This document shows, piece after piece, positions 8,043 through 15,138 of a stretch of 43,085 bases of DNA; the stretch's first letter is position 1, and each line of letters starts with the position of its first letter. Origin of the DNA: Colwellia_A sp041890515 (lineage in GTDB: Bacteria > Pseudomonadota > Gammaproteobacteria > Enterobacterales > Alteromonadaceae); assembly GCA_041890515.1 (NCBI GenBank), contig JASDWX010000113.1, positions 1 through 43,085 of the forward strand. The letters run 5' to 3'. Made by a program: the position numbers and the translations under genes. The notes beneath the pieces were generated by a model, which worked only from the letters and a program-made list of their open reading frames with translations, searched no databases and was not told the DNA's origin.

Positions 8043-8087
8043 TTGTGGTATTTTTCAATATAAATGCATGCGCTCAAAATACCACAA
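8043..8087. repeat. 12-bp perfect inverted repeat between convergent genes
   Basis: Arms ttgtggtatttt (8043-8054) and aaaataccacaa (8076-8087) are exact complements around a 21-base loop containing gcatgc. It lies between the exonuclease gene and the convergent small gene. There is no long T-run, so it may be a weak two-way terminator or an RNA-stabilising hairpin. Confidence 0.6.
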
Positions 8088-8123
8088 CAACGTCATATTT
8101 ACTCTCTAGAAAGGCAAGGTTCG

Positions 8124-8423
8124 TTAATTTTTTACCTTGTCTATTGATGGTGATTTTGCGTTTGCTTTGATTATTTCAATATCAACTTTATCCAGTAGCA
8201 ATAATACATCAGCCAATTTTTTTCTTAAATCTGCTGATAGTTTATTAGGGAAACTCGTTTTTTTAGTCACAGCAATTGACTCTCTACGAATAACGATGTC
8301 GAGCAAGTTTTTAATAGAGTCGCTATTTGACAAAGATAATACGGGGAGTTTTTTTTCTACTGCTTGGTTAAATACATCGTAAGATTCTTGTAATGTTACT
8401 TTTGCCTGTTTTAGTCTAGCCAT
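8124..8423 (-). CDS. small hypothetical protein, helical
   Basis: The open frame extends to 8579, but the ATG at 8423 is preferred. It has a good AGGTGG Shine-Dalgarno sequence six bases upstream, and the upstream residues look like translated AT-rich spacer. The resulting 99-residue protein (MARLKQAKVTLQESYDVF...) is charged, mostly helical, and has no membrane segment or cysteines. Two leucine-rich helices (SIKNLLDIVIRR and KLADVLLLLDKVDIEIIK) suggest a coiled coil or a small oligomer. No family is recognised. It stands alone between the exonuclease and the YdcH gene. Confidence 0.55.
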   Translation of the reverse strand: MARLKQAKVTLQESYDVFNQAVEKKLPVLSLSNSDSIKNLLDIVIRRESIAVTKKTSFPNKLSADLRKKLADVLLLLDKVDIEIIKANAKSPSIDKVKN

Positions 8424-8631
8424 GTAACCACCTATTGTATTGTTGTTAGATGTCCGTTGGTGATTGATAAATCGGAAATTAATATACCAATAGACAATAA
8501 CTAGAATAAATTGATTTGAAATTTTGTCTAGTGTTATTCGTGGGTAATCAAAGAATAAATGGAACGTTAGCCTGATCACATTGTTTATAAGTCGTGTATA
8601 ACCTTTGTATAATATATGTATAACTTTTATT

Positions 8632-8904
8632 TTACCTGTATTTTGTACTGAAGGGCCAAGGGCGTGGTTTTGCTTTTTTGATGGCTACAAACAACGCATC
8701 TTTTAAGTACAAGCGTTTTTTCTTTTGTTGTTCTAGGTATACATCAGCATTATGTTCAGTCCCTTTTTTTATACGATGCACCTCTTGGTCAAGCTCGCAA
8801 TATGCTTTGAATAATTGAGAGAAGTGGGCATCATTCATTTTCAGAAAATGTATTTCATTGGAAAATTCTGGAAATTCTCGGTGTAAATCATGTTTTTCTA
8901 TCAT
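8632..8904 (-). CDS. YdcH family (DUF465) protein
   Basis: A 90-residue helical protein with the YdcH/DUF465 signature: LHREFPEFSNEIHFLK, HFSQLFKAYCELDQEVHRIKKG, then a basic KKKRLYLKDAL segment. E. coli YdcH is about 74 residues; this one has a basic, proline-containing tail (KPRPWPFSTKYR). The molecular role of the family is not established. It lies 9 bases downstream of the TraR/DksA-like gene and is surely co-transcribed with it. Confidence 0.8.
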   Translation of the reverse strand: MIEKHDLHREFPEFSNEIHFLKMNDAHFSQLFKAYCELDQEVHRIKKGTEHNADVYLEQQKKKRLYLKDALFVAIKKAKPRPWPFSTKYR

Positions 8905-8913
8905 TGTTATTCC

Positions 8914-9228
8914 TTATTGTGCGCAATTAATACAAGTGTTTATGTAAGGTAATGCGTTTAACCTTTTAGGGCTAATTGGGGCATTACAATGGCTGCAAAA
9001 ACCATATTTATTGTCTTTTAAATGATGTAATGCTTCGATAACCTGCTTGAGCTCTACTTTTGCCTCGCTATGAATTTCATCAAGTACACCATCATTTTCT
9101 GTCTCTGTTGCTTGTTCTGAAAAGTCTTGTGATCGACCTAGATGAAAGTCGGCTTCAATCGCATGCATCCTATGCTCTAGCTGCGACTTTTTTTCAGTTA
9201 AAGCGGTTAGAATTTCTTGGTTAGTCAT
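8914..9228 (-). CDS. TraR/DksA-type zinc finger protein
   Basis: A 104-residue protein with an N-terminal helical (coiled-coil) part and a C-terminal four-cysteine zinc finger: C-SH-C, 17 residues, then C-IN-C, ending CAQ. The segment YGFC.HCNAPISPKRLNALPY is the classic DksA/TraR zinc-finger signature (YG.C..C...I...RL.A.P). An acidic stretch (ATETENDGVLDEI) sits at the expected tip of the coiled coil, the part that enters the RNA polymerase secondary channel in DksA. It is shorter than true DksA (about 150 residues), so it is probably an accessory paralogue. First gene of a two-gene operon with YdcH. Confidence 0.85.
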   Translation of the reverse strand: MTNQEILTALTEKKSQLEHRMHAIEADFHLGRSQDFSEQATETENDGVLDEIHSEAKVELKQVIEALHHLKDNKYGFCSHCNAPISPKRLNALPYINTCINCAQ

Positions 9229-9350
9229 ATCATTTTCCTTTGTATGTTAAGGGCTATGATTCCATTTTATGCAAACGTTAACTAATTTCCTTGATCTAGC
9301 TCATGCAAAGGTGAACAAACAAATGATTATAAATATATTTCGAAGCGATA

Positions 9351-9377
9351 AAAAAAGACGCTTGAAGCGTCTTTTTT
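9351..9377 (-). terminator. rho-independent terminator of the DPP-IV family peptidase gene
   Basis: Stem aaaaaagacgc / gcgtctttttt with loop ttgaa, 22 bases past the peptidase stop on the minus strand. The A/T tracts on both sides allow use in either direction. Confidence 0.85.
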
Positions 9378-9398
9378 TGGGGTTAATTGCGAAGTGTT

Positions 9399-11690
9399 TT
9401 ATTTTTCAGAGAAAACAAATTCTTTTGGTGGCGTTGCACCCATTAAATGTGCTACGAAATAATCCCAACGTTTACGCATCATGTATGGTTCACGTGCAAA
9501 ACCATGTCCACGGTTTGGCAGCATTAACATATCGAAATCTTTGTTCGCTTTCATCAAAGCCTCAACAACTATCAAGGTATTATAGGGTGATACATTGGTA
9601 TCTGTTGTGCCGTGAGCAATCAATAACTTGCCCTTTAAGCTTTCAACAGATAACTGGTTTGCTTGGCTGTCGTAATTACTGGCGCCATCTTCATTTTTCA
9701 CTTCAACACCATGGTATTTTTCGCCCCATTCGTCAGCATAATTTCTGTTGTCATGATTACCCGCTTGTGAAACCGCCACTTTGTAAAAATCAGGGAAAGT
9801 TAATAAAGCACGAGTTGATGCAAAACCGCCACCTGAATGCCCCCAAATACCCACACGAGTCGCATCAATCCAACTATACTTTTTAGCTAACTGTTGAATA
9901 GCTGAAACTTGATCAGGAATACCGCTGTCACCCATGTTGCCGTAATAAAAGTCATGAAACGCTTTTGAACGCCCTGGTGTACCTAAAGCATCAATTTCAA
10001 TCACAATAAAACCTAACTCAGCAATCGCTTGGTTGTCGCCACGAGAACTGCGGAAATGGCGACCTCTGATACTTCCTACTTGTGGACCCGGGTATAAATA
10101 ATTAATGACCGGGTAAGACTTACTGGCATTAAAATTTGTCGGTTTATACAGTAAACCGTAAATGTCATTTTCACCGTTTCTGTCTTTCACAATAAATTCA
10201 ACTGGCGCTTGCCAACCAGTAGCTTTCAACTTGCTGATGTTCATAGCTTCTATGGTGAATTCTTTTTTATTATCAATTGCGCGAACAATGCTCGTTTCAG
10301 CAATGGTTGGTGTCGCGGTGCGATCTAAGAAGTGTGTTCCTGCTTTGTTTAACGTAATACGGTGATGTTTTTTCTCTGGCGTTAATAAGGTTAAATCAGA
10401 ACCATCTTTATTTACGCTGTAAAGGTAGTGGTAATAAGGGTCACCTTCTTCTCTACCGGCACCAGTAAAAATAAGTTTGCCGGTTGCTTGGTCAACGCGA
10501 AGCAATTCGATAACCGTCCAGTCACCTTGGGTAATTTGTTGTTTAATTTTTCCTGTCGTTAAATCAACAAGGTATAAATGTCCCCAATTATTGCGCTGAG
10601 AAAACCAAATAGCTTCATTGCTTTTTTCTAAGTATTTCCAACTAATACCGGCAACACCTGACTCGAAAAAGCTTTTTTGTGTTTCGGCCATGACCACTTT
10701 TACTTGACCTGTTTTTGCATCAGCAATTTTCAAGGTAGCTGTTTTGTGATCGCGTGTTGAAGAAACAAAGGCAAAAGTTTTACTGTCATTGGCCCAATCA
10801 ATATCCAATAACTCGCCATTACGGCCAGCCACATGGTCAGTGATTGTAGAGCGGTGAGCATCGGGTTTCATATCAAGAGGTATAATTTTTTTTGTCTCAA
10901 CGTCAATAATTACACGATGAATGGCAAAAATATGTTCATCGCCTGGTAAAGGGTATTTCCATACATCAATTTTAGGGTGACCAACAGCTGTTGAAACAAT
11001 ACCCATTTCGCCAACTTTTCTGCCATCGTGTTTAAACGTGGTTAATTTTTTTGAATCTGGCGCCCAAGTTACTACAGGTGAATCACGACGAACCCAACCT
11101 GCGTTGTTTGTCGCATAGCCAAAATCTAGCATGCCGTCAGTGGTTAACTGACTTTCTTTATCTGTTGCTAAGTCACGTACCCATAAGTTGTGGTTACGGA
11201 TAAATACGGCTCGTTTACCGTCTGGCGATAAGTTTTCATTTTTCTTTTTAGCGAGTTTATTTTCATGACATAAATAATTACTCAAATCACATTGGTAACT
11301 TTTAGTTTTTATTGAAAGCTTGATGTTATTCGCTGATGTAAATTCTACTTGAGAGAAAGGGAGTTTATCGTGATTTACTTCGCTTTCAGTGATACGAGCG
11401 AGCGAGTCTGCTAATTTTACATGATTAAATGCGGGTGATTTTTTTTGACTCTGTATGTCGACCTTGAAAAATTGATTGCCATTTTCTGTATGACTACGGT
11501 AAACCAAGGTGCCATTTTTTGACCACACAGGGTAGTCAACAGTACCGGTAACTAACTTACTTGTATGGAGTGATAATTGTTGTTCTGCTTTTTTGTAGTC
11601 GTCAACACTTAGTTGCTTTGCTGACAAAATTGTAGGTGTTAGTGCGGTAATAATTGCAACACTACCGGCAATAATAAGAGACATCCTCAT
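9399..11690 (-). CDS. exported dipeptidyl peptidase IV family (S9) serine peptidase
   Basis: A 763-residue protein with an N-terminal signal peptide (about residues 1-24, ending LSAKQ). The DPP-IV beta-propeller domain follows (roughly 90-490, e.g. LSPDGKRAVFIR, WVRRDSPVVTWAPDSKKL, HIFAIHRVIIDVETKK). The C-terminal alpha/beta-hydrolase domain carries the triad: Ser in GIWGHSGGGFAS (about 619), Asp in AHGTTDTNVS (about 695), His in PNRGHGF (about 728). Such enzymes cut Xaa-Pro or similar dipeptides from the N-terminus of peptides and act in the periplasm. It stands alone, with a terminator after it and the divergent porin upstream, fitting the peptide-degrading lifestyle suggested by the other peptidases here. 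Confidence 0.9.
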   Translation of the reverse strand: MRMSLIIAGSVAIITALTPTILSAKQLSVDDYKKAEQQLSLHTSKLVTGTVDYPVWSKNGTLVYRSHTENGNQFFKVDIQSQKKSPAFNHVKLADSLARITESEVNHDKLPFSQVEFTSANNIKLSIKTKSYQCDLSNYLCHENKLAKKKNENLSPDGKRAVFIRNHNLWVRDLATDKESQLTTDGMLDFGYATNNAGWVRRDSPVVTWAPDSKKLTTFKHDGRKVGEMGIVSTAVGHPKIDVWKYPLPGDEHIFAIHRVIIDVETKKIIPLDMKPDAHRSTITDHVAGRNGELLDIDWANDSKTFAFVSSTRDHKTATLKIADAKTGQVKVVMAETQKSFFESGVAGISWKYLEKSNEAIWFSQRNNWGHLYLVDLTTGKIKQQITQGDWTVIELLRVDQATGKLIFTGAGREEGDPYYHYLYSVNKDGSDLTLLTPEKKHHRITLNKAGTHFLDRTATPTIAETSIVRAIDNKKEFTIEAMNISKLKATGWQAPVEFIVKDRNGENDIYGLLYKPTNFNASKSYPVINYLYPGPQVGSIRGRHFRSSRGDNQAIAELGFIVIEIDALGTPGRSKAFHDFYYGNMGDSGIPDQVSAIQQLAKKYSWIDATRVGIWGHSGGGFASTRALLTFPDFYKVAVSQAGNHDNRNYADEWGEKYHGVEVKNEDGASNYDSQANQLSVESLKGKLLIAHGTTDTNVSPYNTLIVVEALMKANKDFDMLMLPNRGHGFAREPYMMRKRWDYFVAHLMGATPPKEFVFSEK

Positions 11691-11987
11691 CTAAATTTAC
11701 CTTTTTTAATTATGAGTTATTTGCTGGATCATATCACAAGCAATATTACTTTAACCCTAACATTTTCAAGTGTTCAAGCGTGTTTTTTATCGTTAAATAT
11801 GCGATTTAATAAGGTGAAATTATTGCATTTAACAGGCAGAAAACATCCGCTTTAGACTTATGTCTAATTTCTAAAGATGAAATATCACTTTAAGTTATAT
11901 GCAGAAAATAAAAATAAAACGATAAAACGGCCAAAAGATCGCATCTGCAGTTTTCGAGGCTAATAATTAACAAATGGGGAAAGCAAA
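11691..11987. promoter_or_regulatory. divergent promoter region between S9 peptidase and porin
   Basis: A 297-bp AT-rich gap between two divergently transcribed genes, so it must carry both promoters. No convincing -35/-10 pair or operator palindrome stood out. Confidence 0.35.
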
Positions 11988-13034
11988 ATGTTCGATAAGA
12001 AAAAACTTCTATTAGCAACAGGATTATTAGCACTAGCCAGCACTGCAAATGCGGCATACGAAATTAAATTAGATAACAACGACAGTATTACTTTCGGTGG
12101 TTATATCAAAGCCGACGCTCGCTATATTGACGGTACGGTTGGCGCAACTGATTATTGGTACGGAGGTGGTTCAGCCTTAGATAAAAGTATTTCTAATTTT
12201 GGTATTGCGGTCAATGAATCTCGTATTAATACCAAGTATAAGCATGGCGATTTAACGGGTTTTATTGAAATGGATTTCTACGGCGACGCTGTTAAAGGTG
12301 GTGGTAATGAGATTATTTCTAATTCATCAAATCCACGTATTCGTCATGCTTTCATTAAATATAAAAATCTATTGATAGGTGAAACGTGGTCAACATTTGT
12401 CAATGCCAGTGCCCTTGCAGAAGCGGCAGATTTTGGTGGCCCCTTGGTCGCAGCTGCCTTTATTCGTCAAGGACAAGTTCGCTACACTATGGGTGATTTT
12501 CAGGTGTCAGTTGAAAACCCTGAATCATACGGTGGTGTAAGTGGCAATGATTCAATGCCTGATATCGTCGGACGTTATAACATGAAGGGTGATTGGGGTA
12601 ACGTGGCTATTGCCGTTGTTGCTAAGCAATTACAAACGGTCGGTGGTAATGAAGAGTCAGCAGTGGGTTATGGCATTTCAGGGCGCATTAAAACCTTTGG
12701 TAAAGATGATTTTCGTTTTCAATTTCATGGCGGTGAAGTAGGCCGTTATGTAGGTGTTACCGCTTCAAAAGATTTAATTGGTGAAGAAGTTGAAGAAACA
12801 ACTTCAATCAGTGTGGCTTATCGCCATTTCTGGTCTGAAGGTTTAAGAAGCACAGCATTCTACGGCAATACAACAACAGATGTTGCTGATTATGACCGCA
12901 CACATTGGGGCGTAAATTTATTCAAAAATGTGACTAAGCAGTTATCGTTTGGGGTAGAAGTAGGAAATTTTGAAATGGCAGATAAAAATGTTGATTCTGA
13001 TTACCTACAATTTTCAGCAAAATATGTTTTATAG
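11988..13034 (+). CDS. DcaP-like outer membrane porin
   Basis: A 348-residue protein with a clear signal peptide cut after ANA (residues 1-22), then a beta-barrel made of alternating strands. The segments SITFGGYIKADARY, VNESRINTKYKHGDLTGFIEMDFYG, PRIRHAFIKYKNLLIGETWSTF and DFGGP are typical of DcaP-type trimeric porins, and the chain ends with the aromatic strand DYLQFSAKYVL as expected for outer membrane insertion. The usual cargo of the family is dicarboxylates and other small anions; the substrate here is unknown. GGGGAAAG lies shortly before the ATG. A strong terminator follows, so the gene is monocistronic. Confidence 0.85.
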   Translation: MFDKKKLLLATGLLALASTANAAYEIKLDNNDSITFGGYIKADARYIDGTVGATDYWYGGGSALDKSISNFGIAVNESRINTKYKHGDLTGFIEMDFYGDAVKGGGNEIISNSSNPRIRHAFIKYKNLLIGETWSTFVNASALAEAADFGGPLVAAAFIRQGQVRYTMGDFQVSVENPESYGGVSGNDSMPDIVGRYNMKGDWGNVAIAVVAKQLQTVGGNEESAVGYGISGRIKTFGKDDFRFQFHGGEVGRYVGVTASKDLIGEEVEETTSISVAYRHFWSEGLRSTAFYGNTTTDVADYDRTHWGVNLFKNVTKQLSFGVEVGNFEMADKNVDSDYLQFSAKYVL

Positions 13035-13088
13035 GTAAAAATTTTTAATACGTTCTTGCGTTAGTTGACCTCCTGTATTGAGGTTGTT

Positions 13089-13114
13089 GGGGAAGCTCTA
13101 GCTTCCCCTTTTTT
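13089..13114 (+). terminator. rho-independent terminator of the porin gene
   Basis: GC-rich stem ggggaagc / gcttcccc with a short tcta loop, followed by six T's. Confidence 0.9.
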
Positions 13115-13410
13115 ATGTTCAGGATGAACGGTATGTCGTGGTGCCATGGATGGCAAAGAACGACGAATGTTCAGGATGAACGGTCATGATTTTTTGTTCC
13201 AGACCAATCATTAGTACCTACTTCCATGTAGGCAATGTCGTGGTGCGATGGATGGCAAGGAACGACGAATGTTCAGGATGGCCTTTCTCAGACATTCTGT
13301 CTTTCAAGGCATTAATGCAATCCTTGCACGTCAACGGTCATGATTTTTTGTTCCAGAAAAATTATAAGTAACTATATCTAAGTAGGCAACAACGCGATGG
13401 CATGGATGAC
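13115..13410. repeat. composite intergenic repeat element, copy 1
   Basis: A cluster of direct repeats. A 45-bp unit occurs at 13134-13178 and 13236-13280 with two differences (tgtcgtggtg, then atggatggca, then acgacgaatgttcaggatg). The 25-bp block starting aacggtcatgattttttg occurs exactly at 13179-13203 and 13333-13357. The block atgttcaggatgaacgg occurs at 13115-13131 and 13167-13183. A degenerate third unit appears near 13382-13410. The part 13278-13345 has a reverse-oriented relative near 20.7 kb, so this is a dispersed repeat family. No transposase is encoded. The 61-residue open frame inside it is judged spurious. Confidence 0.85.
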
Positions 13411-13650
13411 AATAAACCTGTCTACAAAGATGCTGAATATAGTTCGGTATCCAAAAATACTGGCGTGTTTAGATCAAAGTCGAATTAATACCCGTTAGTT
13501 GACTTAAACTGGTCGACAACTAACTTAATAACGGACGTTCTAAAATAAGTTTTGAGACTCATTTCATGAACCAAAAAGCTATAGAACAAGAACAGTATCT
13601 ATGACGGCTAAAAGCTCATTGCTGCCGTTGGTCTTCGGTTGTAAAAATAT
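13411..13650. other. intergenic stretch with no recognisable gene
   Basis: No coding frame with family resemblance was seen. A small inverted repeat, gttagttg / caactaac, lies around 13495-13525. Otherwise nothing is recognised. Confidence 0.4.
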
Positions 13651-13685
13651 AACTCTCAAATATCAGGCTCTAATCTTTGAGAGTT
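13651..13685 (-). terminator. probable terminator of the alpha/beta hydrolase gene
   Basis: Perfect 10-bp stem (aactctcaaa / tttgagagtt) with a 15-base loop. On the minus strand it is followed by atatttttac. It lies about 80 bases past the hydrolase stop. Confidence 0.55.
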
Positions 13686-13765
13686 TCATCTGTAAATTCT
13701 AGAAGAATTTTATTTACAAAAAAAGTGACTAATAAAAACCATTCTAAAGTTAGTTATTTCTCGTA

Positions 13766-14653
13766 TCACAACTCATTTAACAAATAGTTAAGTTGTTCAA
13801 TGACCGTTTCTGGTTCGTAAAAATGAATATTATGTTCGGTGGTTCTAGAGAACTCAACTTTCATATTGCTTGAAAGTTTATGCATGTCTTCAATCGCTTT
13901 TATATACATATTTTTCATTCTAGTCCACACAGGATTTTTGCCACGGTCAACTTCTGGAACCCAAATACCACCTTTAGCCCACAAAAGAAGAAAAGGTGTA
14001 TCGTTAAAGTTTGCTGTTTCTTTTAATATTTTTTCATTGGCTTTAAGATCATATAAACTGAAATTTTTCATTGGATCATTCCAATATGATAATTCTTCTA
14101 GACGATCTGCTTCCTGATTTAAGTTATATGTTTCGGTTTCAGGTTTCCATTTAGCTATACGATTAGACCATTGACCATATTGACTAGGATCGATCAGCAG
14201 TATGCCAACAACGTCCTCAGGATAAAGGTGATTGTATGCTTTTACAGGGTAAGAGCCATAAGAGTGACCAACCATTATATATGGAGGCTTTACATCAACA
14301 TTTTTTAATAACGTATGTAATTGCTTACTGGTATCATAAATCGTGTTTACTTTTGATAGCTTGTCACTTTTTCCCATGTGTGCACGGTCGTAAATGCAAA
14401 TCCTGTTTTTCTGACTAATTTTTTCAATGACAGCGCCCCATTCACCTTCTGAGCCATAACCATTATAACCTGACTGAACGATGATGCTCGGTGATTTTGA
14501 ACCGTAGCATTCAAGATAAAGATTTACACCACCAGCATCAAATTTACCGTTAATATTTTTGTTTAATTCGTCTGCATAACTACTGTTAATACTTATCAAT
14601 AGAGCAAGTAGTAAAATTTTATAATTCACTGATAATATTTTTATTTTAAACAT
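13766..14653 (-). CDS. exported alpha/beta hydrolase
   Basis: A 295-residue protein with an N-terminal signal peptide (hydrophobic about 12-25, ending SSYA). The alpha/beta-hydrolase fold follows: SIIVQSGYNGYGSEGEW as the oxyanion strand, RICIYDRAHMGKSD, the nucleophile elbow VGHSYGS with Ser near residue 129, GILLIDPSQYG, and the His in EHNIHFYEPETVIEQL near residue 273. The acid residue is not certain but should lie near LLLWAKGGIW. The substrate is unknown. The gene is flanked by repeat-rich DNA on one side and a 485-bp gap on the other, so it could be an accessory gene. Confidence 0.75.
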   Translation of the reverse strand: MFKIKILSVNYKILLLALLISINSSYADELNKNINGKFDAGGVNLYLECYGSKSPSIIVQSGYNGYGSEGEWGAVIEKISQKNRICIYDRAHMGKSDKLSKVNTIYDTSKQLHTLLKNVDVKPPYIMVGHSYGSYPVKAYNHLYPEDVVGILLIDPSQYGQWSNRIAKWKPETETYNLNQEADRLEELSYWNDPMKNFSLYDLKANEKILKETANFNDTPFLLLWAKGGIWVPEVDRGKNPVWTRMKNMYIKAIEDMHKLSSNMKVEFSRTTEHNIHFYEPETVIEQLNYLLNEL

Positions 14654-15044
14654 ATTTGTTATCTTCCTATTATAAAAGTGTTCAGTAATACATCATCAAT
14701 TACGAATGCAATCGTATATGTTTAGCCTTTATAAATAAAGGTTTAAATAACAACCAATATCAAGAAGTCAAATCTAGTAAAACATAACGATTCTAATTTT
14801 TTATTTACACTTTACACACTTTGAAGTCATGTCAATGCGACTTCCTGACTGGCGGCAATGGTGGCATTTTTGACAGTCAGGTTATTCGATTAATTGGTAA
14901 TATTTAAAATCAAATAATGCATATTCATTTTTGTGGGGAACGTCAGGTATCGTATCTAAATAAGCATCAACTTGCTTGATTTTTAAGACTGATTTTGGTC
15001 AGCAGTATGGCAAAAGCGTGCCTGTTCACATTTTACCAAATCAA
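14654..15044. other. intergenic region between hydrolase and tex, no gene
   Basis: No coding frame is supported. It should contain the hydrolase promoter at its left end. A weak inverted repeat (cctgact at 14844-14850 with agtcagg at 14875-14881) flanks a G-rich loop; nothing else is recognised. Confidence 0.4.
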
Positions 15045-15085
15045 CCATCTTAAACTTTAATGGCCGCTATTAAAGTTTAAGATGG
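15045..15085. repeat. 17-bp perfect inverted repeat downstream of tex
   Basis: Arms ccatcttaaactttaat (15045-15061) and its exact complement (15069-15085) enclose the 7-base loop ggccgct. It lies 54 bases past the tex stop on the minus strand. There is no T-run on the tex side, so it is not a textbook terminator, though it could block transcription or protect the 3' end. Confidence 0.85.
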
Positions 15086-15138
15086 ATGGCGTTATATGGG
15101 CATTTTTTAGGTGCTTCTCTATAGCCCCATTAAAAGAA

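Noticed and set aside
9269..9886. Plus-strand 205-residue open frame
   Set aside because: Antisense to the 3' end of the DPP-IV family gene and runs through its terminator; composition looks like a reverse translation shadow.
13186..13371. 61-residue open frame in the repeat element
   Set aside because: Made entirely of repeat units; no ribosome binding site and no protein family.
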